A stretch of DNA of 64,000 nucleotides. It comes from Colwellia sp. M166. Lineage in GTDB: Bacteria; Pseudomonadota; Gammaproteobacteria; Enterobacterales; Alteromonadaceae. Shown here in pieces: positions 57,064 to 64,000 of this stretch. The stretch lies in NCBI RefSeq assembly GCF_024585285.1, contig NZ_CP040755.1, positions 620,001 through 684,000 of the forward strand, written 5' to 3'. Made by a program: the position numbers and the translations under genes. The notes below the pieces were generated by a model. That model did not search any database and was not told where the DNA came from. It was given only the letters and a program-made list of their open reading frames with translations. Position 1 is the first letter of the stretch. Every line of letters begins with the position of its first letter.

Positions 57064-57223
57064 ATACCAATTGAAATAAACAATTGATCATTTTAAGGCG
57101 GTTTAAATCTCCAATAACTGCGTTGCTTTCAATCACAATAGCTAGCTATTACTCAATCAAGCGCCTTATTCTTGAAAATTTACCCTCGCTTAAAATTGAT
57201 CGATAACTTATTACATTTGGTAT
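57064..57223. repeat. MITE-like element, 160 bp, with long imperfect terminal inverted repeats
   Basis: The left end (ATACCAATTGAAATAA) and inverted right end (ATACCAAATGTAATAA) match at 14 of 16 positions; similarity continues inward through GATC and TTTTAAG(G)CG. In the middle is AATAGCTAGCTATT, a perfect palindrome. No coding frame. The adjoining 57224-57334 contains further ATACC-like fragments, perhaps older copies. Confidence 0.65.
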
Positions 57224-57334
57224 AACATCACTTATACCGAGTATCATTTTATACCAATCATCATTTATGATTATCAGATTACGGTCTTATGTGTATAATT
57301 AACAACGATTTAAATGTAGGTTATTCTGAATAAA

Positions 57335-57784
57335 TTAAAGCGTGTTAAAACGATCGAGCCAAGCACTAAAAGTATCTGCCACTAGGCTAACTGTACGTAA
57401 GTCATGATTATAAAACCACACAGGAACCTCTTGGTTGTTCGTTCCACAATCACTTAGTTTGAAACAGAACATATTGCCTTTACAATCTGAGGCAAACAAA
57501 ATATGCCCTTTCGGCATCCCAGTCATTTCATAAAGCTTAGATAATGAGTAAACATCTTCGAGACTTAAAAAGTCTTGTACTTCGCTGATATCGACACCCA
57601 AATCACATATTTTAGTCAGTACGTTCGGTGAATGTACTAAGCCATAATGCAATAATAGATATTTATACGATTCTGGTAATGTTGCCGCTAATCGTGCTTC
57701 AAGCGCTGAAATATCAGCACGTGCTATCGGGCTCATCACTTGCTTGTTGGCCCAGTTTTTTACAAAGAGATCAATACTGTTCAT
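57335..57784 (-). CDS. SMI1/KNR4 (SUKH) family protein
   Basis: The 149-residue protein has the SUKH pattern: ISALEARLAATLPESYKYLLLHYG (in part), then FLSLEDVYSLSKLYEM, ILFASDCKGNMFCFKLSD and VWFYNHDLRTVSLVADTFSAWLDRF (in part). Many SUKH proteins are immunity factors for contact-dependent or type VI toxins. No toxin gene is nearby, so it may be an orphan immunity gene or have a housekeeping role. Confidence 0.82.
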   Translation of the reverse strand: MNSIDLFVKNWANKQVMSPIARADISALEARLAATLPESYKYLLLHYGLVHSPNVLTKICDLGVDISEVQDFLSLEDVYSLSKLYEMTGMPKGHILFASDCKGNMFCFKLSDCGTNNQEVPVWFYNHDLRTVSLVADTFSAWLDRFNTL

Positions 57785-57879
57785 TGAGAAAACTCCAAAC
57801 GCGTGGGTCTGTTAAAGAAAAGGTTTATTTAAGAAAAGTACTGATACTGAATTAATGGGTAGAATAGCGTAACGCTGCG

Positions 57880-58704
57880 TTAAGCCACTACCGCTTTTTT
57901 GACTTTTTCTTTATAACTGCGACTAACTTTTAACTCTTTGCCATTGGTCATCACTAAATAATATTCGCCATTGAGTTGGCTGCAAAACTTATCAATGTAA
58001 CTTTTGTTGACAATAGTTGAGCGATGACTACGTAAAAAACGCCGAGGATCTAAAATTTCTTCAAGTTGTTTCATGGTTTTTCGCAAAATATGGGTATTAT
58101 CGTGGGTATGTACACACATATAATCACCAGCAGCATCTATCCATAAAATATCTTTGACCGGTACTCTACTGACTTCACCTGCATCTTTAATCGCTAAAAC
58201 GTCAGAGTAACTTGAAATGCTAACCGGCTCGTTATTTTCTAATTCCTGCAAAATTTTATCACAGTCATTACCAGTAACATCACTGACTAAACGTATCAGT
58301 TTCGATTTATGTATCGCATTGACTTCACTATTAATGCTCAAACGTATTTTGTCTAAGGTTTGTGCCAAACGCTGCTCGTCGGCTGGTTTGAGCAAATAGT
58401 CCTGAGCATGGACTTCAAAAGCTTGCATCGCATATTGGTCAAAAGCGCTAACAAATACCACCATAGGCAATGATAAGCCCTGCTCGATAATCGCCTCAAC
58501 AACTTCAAAACCGTTTAAGCCTGGCATTTGAATATCAAGAAACATCAGATCCGGTTGATAAGCCCTTACAGCTTCAACGGCTTCTCGACCATTGGTGCAC
58601 TGCGCAATAATGTCGATATCTTTATGATCTTCCAAACGCACCGCAAGGCCTTTTCTTGCTAAGGGTTCATCATCAACAATAATGGTAGAGAGCTGCTTGC
58701 TCAT
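57880..58704 (-). CDS. LytTR family response regulator
   Basis: The 274-residue protein has a receiver domain (residues 5-125) with acidic DDEP, phosphorylation site D57 in MFLDIQMPGLNG and VVFVSAFDQYA, a linker, and a C-terminal LytTR DNA-binding domain with ILWIDAAGDYMCVHTHD and FLRSHRSTIVN. It overlaps the kinase gene by four bases (ATGA), so the pair is translationally coupled. The target genes are not evident. Confidence 0.92.
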   Translation of the reverse strand: MSKQLSTIIVDDEPLARKGLAVRLEDHKDIDIIAQCTNGREAVEAVRAYQPDLMFLDIQMPGLNGFEVVEAIIEQGLSLPMVVFVSAFDQYAMQAFEVHAQDYLLKPADEQRLAQTLDKIRLSINSEVNAIHKSKLIRLVSDVTGNDCDKILQELENNEPVSISSYSDVLAIKDAGEVSRVPVKDILWIDAAGDYMCVHTHDNTHILRKTMKQLEEILDPRRFLRSHRSTIVNKSYIDKFCSQLNGEYYLVMTNGKELKVSRSYKEKVKKAVVA

Positions 58705-59774
58705 ACTGGATGGCCAACTTCATAGGGAATTCGTATACTGATTTTAACACCAGTTGGTACATTGTTGGCAACAACTAAAGAAAAATCATTCTGATATAAT
58801 GCTTGCAAGCGTTCACGGGTATTGACTAAACCAACACCATTTTCACGAAATAAATTACCATTTTTAATTTCTGCGCCGGGGCCATTATCCGATAATTCAA
58901 TTAGTAAATCATTTGCAAAACGATAGACAGCAACCTTAATTTCTCCGCCTTGTTCTTGTACCGCTACCGCATGTTTAATAGCATTTTCAGCTAACGGCTG
59001 CAAGATCATGCTAGGCACTAATGCCAATTTACAATCGCCAGCAATATCAAAATTAACCTGTAAACGTTCTTCAAAGCGCACTTGCTCTATATCTAAATAA
59101 AGCCTTAATGCCTGCAACTCACTGTTCAGTGTTACCCGCTTCATTGGGTCTTTATCTAAAGAGTAACGTAAAAACTCACTTAATTTAGTTACCATAGCAT
59201 TCGCGGTTTTATTCTCTTTTACTAAGATTAAAGTTGAAATTGCGTTCAAGGTATTGAACAAAAAATGCGGGTTAAGTTGATAACGCAACATTTTTAGCTG
59301 CGCTTGATGAGCAACAGTATTCGCACGTAAGACATTTTGTTTTTCTTTTTGCAGCATTTGGTAATATTTAGTACCAAAATATAGGCCGCTCCAACTTAAA
59401 ATAATGAAGAATGATAACAGGCTATTTTTTGTATAAAACAACCAAAAATCAGGTCGGTAGCCATGTTTATATATTTCCCAATAATTGATATTTTTAACTA
59501 CTTGCCATAACACGCCGGTGCAATAGGAAGTTAATATAACCACAATGGCAATTTTTAACGGGGTAAAATTCCAAATACGGCGATAAATATATCTTAGCGG
59601 TACGGTGAATAGCCAACCAGCGTAGGCATTTAGTAAAATGATGATCAGAAAAATATCACGTAAATCGTGCAGTAAAGAACCTAAGTAATGCACCAAGGCA
59701 AAACCACACCAGCCAGCAGTATGTACCAACCAAAATAAGCGATTTCTGTTTTCAATAAACTCTTTCCAATTCAC
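58701..59774 (-). CDS. LytS-type sensor histidine kinase
   Basis: The 357-residue kinase has four N-terminal membrane helices (about 12-135) without a large sensor domain, then a His_kinase domain with the phospho-accepting H170 in QLNPHFLFNTLNAIS and an ATPase domain with LQPLAENAIKHAV, DNGPG and GVGLVNTRERL. The start appears to be GTG 59774; no good ribosome site is visible. The signal is unknown. Confidence 0.9.
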   Translation of the reverse strand: MNWKEFIENRNRLFWLVHTAGWCGFALVHYLGSLLHDLRDIFLIIILLNAYAGWLFTVPLRYIYRRIWNFTPLKIAIVVILTSYCTGVLWQVVKNINYWEIYKHGYRPDFWLFYTKNSLLSFFIILSWSGLYFGTKYYQMLQKEKQNVLRANTVAHQAQLKMLRYQLNPHFLFNTLNAISTLILVKENKTANAMVTKLSEFLRYSLDKDPMKRVTLNSELQALRLYLDIEQVRFEERLQVNFDIAGDCKLALVPSMILQPLAENAIKHAVAVQEQGGEIKVAVYRFANDLLIELSDNGPGAEIKNGNLFRENGVGLVNTRERLQALYQNDFSLVVANNVPTGVKISIRIPYEVGHPV

Positions 59775-59867
59775 ACAATATAACCATTTAATAATCTTAG
59801 GTTAATTATGCGCTAAGCACGCTATTCTAGCACTACCACTAGTCGTAGGATCTAGGCACCTTATCTC

Positions 59868-59905
59868 ATTTCACTGAGTGGGAAGAAACTTATTAGAATT
59901 GGTAT
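59868..59905. repeat. Solo end of the 40989-41258 MITE family
   Basis: The 38 bp, read inverted, begin ATACCAATTCTAATAAGTTT and match the right end of the 270-bp element except for a few bases. No partner end is seen nearby. It lies between the histidine-kinase and phosphotransferase genes. Confidence 0.6.
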
Positions 59906-61014
59906 AACTCAGGATAGCTTTTTGCCAGCAGCTGCAGTTGCTTAAGTGCCAAGTTTTTGTATTTTAGTTGCTGTCGAGACTGATACGCTACAAAGTACCA
60001 TAAGCCATTGATTAAAATAGACAAGTCATAGTAACACGTAACCAACTTAGATGATAAGCTCTTAACATTCATCAGCTCAACGGAAGAATTGTCGACAATT
60101 TCATGGGCATTCCCCTGTTTATTTAACGCGGTTAATCCCTGCAGATAAAGCTGATAAATGATCTCAATTTTATTGGCTTCAATGCCGTTTACCGCCATCA
60201 TCATTGCTAAATCATATTCGATAGGTGCAATACAAGCACATTCAAAATCCACCAATAAATAGTCATGAGTATTGGGTGAACTAAGGTTATTTTTAACGAG
60301 CAAAACATTACTAAAATTAGCGTCACCATGACAAAATACTTGCCTGATATTACCCGCTTGCTCATTAGCTTTGTTAAGGTTTTGCATTAATTTTTTAGAT
60401 AGCTGTTTCAGTTGTTGGTTTTGCTGGTCGCTGAGTTCAAGCTGCTGCAATAAATCATCTATCACTGCTGTAACATTAAGTTTAGGTAAGGCTGATAACT
60501 TATCTTTCTGCTTTCTTATCGGCTTGAGTGACGTAGCCCCTGCCGAGCTAACTGCTGAGTTGAAAGTCAAATGACTTGCTTTATAAAAGACGCTATCAAG
60601 TTGCTCATTGTGATGCTGACTATCACTGTGCTCATCAATTTGATGACATTGAGCTAACATGGTGAGCATGAGTGTTATCTTTTCATTTTCAGATAAGTCA
60701 GCTGTATTAAGCTCCTGAGCAACTTTAAATTCAGTAACTAACCAGTTATTACCGGCATAAACTACCTTGGGTGCAATGCCATAAAATGCAGCTATCTGAC
60801 TAGCCGTGGTTTCAACATAGCTACCAGTGAGATATTTGGCAAAATAGCGCTGGTTTGTATCATCAACTTGAAAGCAGGATTGGCTTAATCCTACGTCAAT
60901 AACAGCAATGTTATCGATTGTTAGTGAATTAAAGCAAGGTAACTGGCATAGCTCTAGCGCGAGTTTTTTGTGCGTTTCATCTAATATCGGCATATTCTCA
61001 TGGTCAAGGCTCAA
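59893..61014 (-). CDS. APH-type phosphotransferase, probable thiamine (or related vitamin) kinase
   Basis: The 373-residue protein has the aminoglycoside/choline kinase fold: a nucleotide lobe with CFQVDDTNQRYFAKYL, and the catalytic FCHGDANFSNVLL followed by LVDFECACIAPIEYDLAMM. Drug resistance is unlikely; the operon context with PnuC-type and YkoF-like genes suggests phosphorylation of thiamine or a precursor, which would trap it in the cell, as YcfN does. The frame begins TTG 61014 with AGGA seven bases upstream; ATG 60993 is an alternative. The C-terminal end overlaps the solo MITE end, so the repeat supplies the last codons. Confidence 0.7.
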   Translation of the reverse strand: MSLDHENMPILDETHKKLALELCQLPCFNSLTIDNIAVIDVGLSQSCFQVDDTNQRYFAKYLTGSYVETTASQIAAFYGIAPKVVYAGNNWLVTEFKVAQELNTADLSENEKITLMLTMLAQCHQIDEHSDSQHHNEQLDSVFYKASHLTFNSAVSSAGATSLKPIRKQKDKLSALPKLNVTAVIDDLLQQLELSDQQNQQLKQLSKKLMQNLNKANEQAGNIRQVFCHGDANFSNVLLVKNNLSSPNTHDYLLVDFECACIAPIEYDLAMMMAVNGIEANKIEIIYQLYLQGLTALNKQGNAHEIVDNSSVELMNVKSLSSKLVTCYYDLSILINGLWYFVAYQSRQQLKYKNLALKQLQLLAKSYPELYQF

Positions 61015-61059
61015 AACAATTTCCTGTCAAACTCGATTAAATTAAACTAAAGCTGCCAC

Positions 61060-61731
61060 TTATCCGGTCACAGAATGGCGACTATAGAGTTCAGACTGAT
61101 CTTGGTTAAATTGTAATTTATATTGCTTACGCCATTGCCAATAACCATAACCCGCCAGCACAACATAAACGCTAAATAGTGCTGCCGTAGGCACAAGTGA
61201 TTTTTCGATATAGAGATAAATTGAAACAAAATCAATGACAATGAAATATAACCAATTCTCTAGTACTTTTTGCGTCACTAAATAGGTAGCAAATACCGCA
61301 AAAACGGTTGTTGCACTATCAAGATAAGGGAAATGTGCCGGTGTATAGTTTGCTATTAACCAGCCTAAAGCTAAAGATAGTAGCGTTAAAGCTAGAATAA
61401 TGCTGCTATGTCGTTGTATCGTCCATTGGCTATAAAGCAGTGCTTTAGCGGTGTTTTTTTTACTTTTGATATTTTTCTGCCAACAAAACCAACCATACAC
61501 CGCCATCAATAAATAATAGAGTTGTAAAGCACTGTCCATCAATAAATAGACATCATAGAAAATGACGGTATATAACACAGTGCTCAAGATAGCCGCGGGC
61601 CAACACCATATATTGCCTTTTGCTGCCAGCAGCACATACAACAAAGATGCTGCAACAGCAATCAGCTCTAATATTGGCAAGGTGGTAAAATAATTTACTA
61701 TTTCATTGGCTGCACTGATGGAACTTGCCAT
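61060..61731 (-). CDS. pnuT: PnuC-family transporter, probably PnuT (thiamine)
   Basis: The 223-residue protein has seven membrane helices and the PnuC features AAKGNIWCWPAAILSTVLYTVIFY (in part), LYYLLMAVYGWFCW and ENWLYFIVIDFVSIYLYIEKSL (in part). PnuC members carry nicotinamide riboside, PnuT thiamine, PnuX riboflavin. The neighbours (YkoF-like, APH kinase, TonB receptor) favour thiamine. Its ATG shares bases with the YkoF-like stop (TAATG). Confidence 0.8.
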   Translation of the reverse strand: MASSISAANEIVNYFTTLPILELIAVAASLLYVLLAAKGNIWCWPAAILSTVLYTVIFYDVYLLMDSALQLYYLLMAVYGWFCWQKNIKSKKNTAKALLYSQWTIQRHSSIILALTLLSLALGWLIANYTPAHFPYLDSATTVFAVFATYLVTQKVLENWLYFIVIDFVSIYLYIEKSLVPTAALFSVYVVLAGYGYWQWRKQYKLQFNQDQSELYSRHSVTG

Positions 61732-61997
61732 TATGACTCGGCTTCAACAACAGATCGGTCACCACCAATAAACTTACAAACAAATACTGCAGCATTAAGT
61801 GTTTGATGAACATGTTTAATTTCCGCCATAACATGGTTAGTGGCCAAGTCGTAGTCGCCAAATACTTGTGTACTCATGCCATTGGTAATTACATTCAGTC
61901 CTTCAACCAAGCGTAAACGTTTAATAAAGGTCCAAATTTCAGTTTTAAATTTTTCTTCTGCAAGCGGATATAGACTAATTTCAATTGATACTTTCAT
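61731..61997 (-). CDS. YkoF-like thiamine/HMP-binding protein
   Basis: The 88-residue protein has VSIEISLYPLAEEKFKTEIWTF and NVITNGMSTQVFGDYDLATNHV in family form (STQVFGDYD), which match the ferredoxin-fold half of YkoF and related thiamine-binding proteins. B. subtilis YkoF binds thiamine and hydroxymethylpyrimidine. No signal peptide is seen, so it would act in the cytoplasm. It lies between the TonB receptor and the PnuC-type gene in one apparent operon. Confidence 0.7.
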   Translation of the reverse strand: MKVSIEISLYPLAEEKFKTEIWTFIKRLRLVEGLNVITNGMSTQVFGDYDLATNHVMAEIKHVHQTLNAAVFVCKFIGGDRSVVEAES

Positions 61998-62129
61998 GGT
62001 TTTACTCTTTCCTTCACATTGCTCTTAATCATTTAGCGTGCTTTGCTGAGGCCAGCGTTCAACAAAACACACATTTTTAATTTAAAATAAGTTCACTAAA
62101 TACGTTAAGTTATGGCTTAACTTAGCAAA

Positions 62130-64000
62130 TTAAAAATTATAATCTACGGTTACACCAACTTGTCTTGGCGCGCCGTAACGGACATATTTCTTTGCAGTCC
62201 AGTCTAGGTCAGGTTCATTACCAAAGAAAAAGCCGCGCGTTGCTACTTTTTCATCAGTTAAGTTTCTCGCCCAAAGTGAAACGGACCAATCAGAAAATTC
62301 ATAAGCTATTTTAGCATTCAGTAAGTTTGAACTTGCCGCCTTTTCACTGTGACTATCTGAGAAATAAAATTCGTCTTTACCTGTCCAGTTTATATTTGCC
62401 ATCAGACCGTCATCATTACGATAAGTGGCACCCAAACTAAAAGTATAGTTAGGTGCATGTGCAAGCTCTCGACCTGAGATATCGATATTTGCGCCATACT
62501 TATCTTGATAAGCATAGTCATCATAAGTTGCTTTTAAATAGCCGATAGTAGAATCAATCGATAAATTATTGCTAACTTGGTATTTTAGTTCAAGCTCTAA
62601 ACCATAGCTGCTTGAGCTTGTCGCATTAGCTGTGTAAATAGTAAACTGCTGAGGCTTATCTGGATTTTGTTGAGAAGCGTTAACTTGTTGGTCTTTACGG
62701 TCCATATAAAATACCGCTAGACGACTGCTTAAGGTATTTTCTAATAAAGTTGATTGCACACCAAACTCGTAGTTAACCAAAGTTTCTGTATCAAATTCTT
62801 TATATTGGCTTAATTGCGCTGGTAAGCCCATATTAAAGCCTCCCGCTTTATAGCCTTGCGCGATACGGATATAAGCAGATTGTTCGCTGTTTATCGCTTT
62901 ACTTAAAGCAATATGACCACCCCACATAGTTTCAGAAGGGTCAAACTTGTCACCCACGCTATCTGAATAGTCTGCTGAGCGATTTTCAATACGTAAACCT
63001 ACAGACAGCTGATGCCCATAAGATAAAATACTATCTAGTTGAGTGAATACAGCATAGTTACTGGCTGAGTATTCAGAGTCAACAACCTCATCTGGCCAAC
63101 CATTATATGACGAGTCTAAATCGTTACTTTCATCAAGCTCACTGATATAAGCGCCTACCAGCCATGCTGTTGTATTATCAAAAATACGAGACGATTCATT
63201 TGAGGTCAACCTAAATTCTTGCGACCATACATCTCTTTTTGCCGTTTTGTTCCAGAGATAGTTATATTCACAAGGAGCAGCAACATCGTCATCGATACAC
63301 GACTTACTAGCCCAGTAATCATCATTAGCCCAGTCACCGTCATAACCGTGTTGATGTTCAGTCGTGGTGTAACTAGTGATAGCATCAAAGCTAGCAAAAG
63401 ATAAACCGTTATAACTAAACTTTAACGCTGCACCGTGAGATTTTTGTTTATCAACACCAGGATCGTCAGTAGTGGTATCAAAGCCATTATTATCGAGTGT
63501 CCAGGCATCAAAACCATTGTCGTTATCAGCAAATAGATAGGTAAAATCGATATTAAGATCATCACTGGCAATGTAACGCAGTTTAAACTTACCAGAGAAC
63601 TCATCAATTGCATTGGTATCATCTTTATTAAGATAAACGTTATCTCGATAGCCATTTTGTTGATGCTGCTCTACTGAAACTCGATAACTCAGCTTGTCAG
63701 TAATGGCACCAGCGCTATAACCCGCTAGGTTAAATAAATCGTCATTACCTGCTGTGGCTTTAAAACCATGCTCTGGTGTTTGAGTAGGATCGTTTGATTT
63801 GATATATATCAGTCCCGCCAGTGCGTTGGCGCCATATCGAGCACCTTGTGGCCCTCTTAAGACTTCAACTTGCTGCACGTCGTACATTGACGCAGCCATT
63901 CCCAAACCGGAGAGGTTAATATCATCAACGATAAAACCAACAGATGAATTTGGCGCACCACGATATTCTGAACGCTCCCCGACACCGCGGATTTGTAAGT
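62130..64000 (-). CDS. TonB-dependent receptor, N-terminus beyond the window
   Basis: The frame is open through position 64000, so the signal peptide, TonB box and part of the plug are missing. The visible part has plug motifs IRGVGERSEYRGAPN, VDDINLSGLG and VEVLRGPQGARYGANALAG, then a 22-strand type barrel ending in DYNF with the terminal aromatic residue. Context predicts thiamine or a related pyrimidine as substrate. The pattern also fits general vitamin or siderophore receptors. Confidence 0.85.
   Translation of the reverse strand, partial: LQIRGVGERSEYRGAPNSSVGFIVDDINLSGLGMAASMYDVQQVEVLRGPQGARYGANALAGLIYIKSNDPTQTPEHGFKATAGNDDLFNLAGYSAGAITDKLSYRVSVEQHQQNGYRDNVYLNKDDTNAIDEFSGKFKLRYIASDDLNIDFTYLFADNDNGFDAWTLDNNGFDTTTDDPGVDKQKSHGAALKFSYNGLSFASFDAITSYTTTEHQHGYDGDWANDDYWASKSCIDDDVAAPCEYNYLWNKTAKRDVWSQEFRLTSNESSRIFDNTTAWLVGAYISELDESNDLDSSYNGWPDEVVDSEYSASNYAVFTQLDSILSYGHQLSVGLRIENRSADYSDSVGDKFDPSETMWGGHIALSKAINSEQSAYIRIAQGYKAGGFNMGLPAQLSQYKEFDTETLVNYEFGVQSTLLENTLSSRLAVFYMDRKDQQVNASQQNPDKPQQFTIYTANATSSSSYGLELELKYQVSNNLSIDSTIGYLKATYDDYAYQDKYGANIDISGRELAHAPNYTFSLGATYRNDDGLMANINWTGKDEFYFSDSHSEKAASSNLLNAKIAYEFSDWSVSLWARNLTDEKVATRGFFFGNEPDLDWTAKKYVRYGAPRQVGVTVDYNF

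Noticed and set aside
59893..61014. Aminoglycoside phosphotransferase resistance gene
   Set aside because: The operon context is vitamin uptake, and the fold is shared by choline, thiamine and sugar kinases.
61998..62129. TPP riboswitch in the gap between the YkoF-like and TonB receptor genes
   Set aside because: I looked for the conserved CUGAGA and ACC...GAUCUGG elements and saw neither; the gap is also inside the operon.

Overview
The window looks like chromosomal DNA of a marine gammaproteobacterium of the Alteromonadales, most likely Colwelliaceae (Colwellia or a relative). The basis is AT-rich coding DNA, the yejK/yejL/yejM and tusDCB-tusE clusters, an Entner-Doudoroff operon next to a HexR-type regulator, HexR-like TGTAAT-N3-CTACA sites, and gene families common in that order (DUF3012, DUF2989, DUF6279). 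The lineage is inferred from family content and not from any database comparison.

Layout. Positions 1-3.8 kb hold a DUF1186 gene cut by the window edge and an isolated Rad50/RloC-like ATPase gene. That ATPase gene is split by a frameshift exactly at an A_AAA_AAG slippery heptamer. At 4.0-4.4 kb is a tRNA-Ser(UGA) followed by two tandem partial copies of its own 3' half, each with a terminator; a second tRNA-Ser(UGA) with the same kind of tail lies at 34.5-34.9 kb. Positions 4.5-9.4 kb carry a frameshifted MATE pump, a membrane-anchor/HupE-UreJ pair, a FetB-like permease and a radical SAM protein. Positions 9.5-17.4 kb carry small proteins, an M23 peptidase, a QueD-like protein, pyrC, yejK, yejL, yejM and tRNA-Pro(GGG). 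Positions 17.6-34.3 kb are a mixed set of transporters, regulators and enzymes: S1/P1 nuclease, ZIP transporter, a serine hydrolase with an AraC regulator, a GST operon with a TetR regulator, SulP, YoaK-like, CPA2 antiporter, LysR, pirin, TSUP and TehB.

Positions 35-38.3 kb hold tag, a YccA-like gene and the tusDCB-tusE sulfur relay. Positions 38.4-55 kb are the central-carbon block: a long gluconeogenic-type GAPDH, gapA, the operon zwf-pgl-edd-glk-eda on the minus strand, divergent hexR, then pykA, and finally a phosphofructokinase. HexR-like sites occur before gapA and (twice) before zwf, so HexR probably senses the pathway intermediate KDPG and adjusts zwf-pgl-edd-glk-eda and gapA together. 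A complete IS4-family element with a 12-bp target duplication sits between pykA and a DUF6279 lipoprotein gene, inside what was probably their shared terminator.

Positions 55-64 kb hold a LysR/DJ-1 divergent pair, an orphan SMI1/KNR4 protein beside a MITE-like repeat, a LytS/LytTR two-component system, and a likely thiamine-salvage operon (TonB receptor, YkoF-like binding protein, PnuC-type transporter, APH-type kinase) that runs off the right edge.

The two most unusual signals are the tRNA-Ser tail arrays, which keep variable-arm and T-arm base pairing in different sequence versions, and the split Rad50/RloC-like ATPase, whose middle CPAC motif and C-terminal R-x6-H suggest a zinc hook and a HEPN-type RNase domain.
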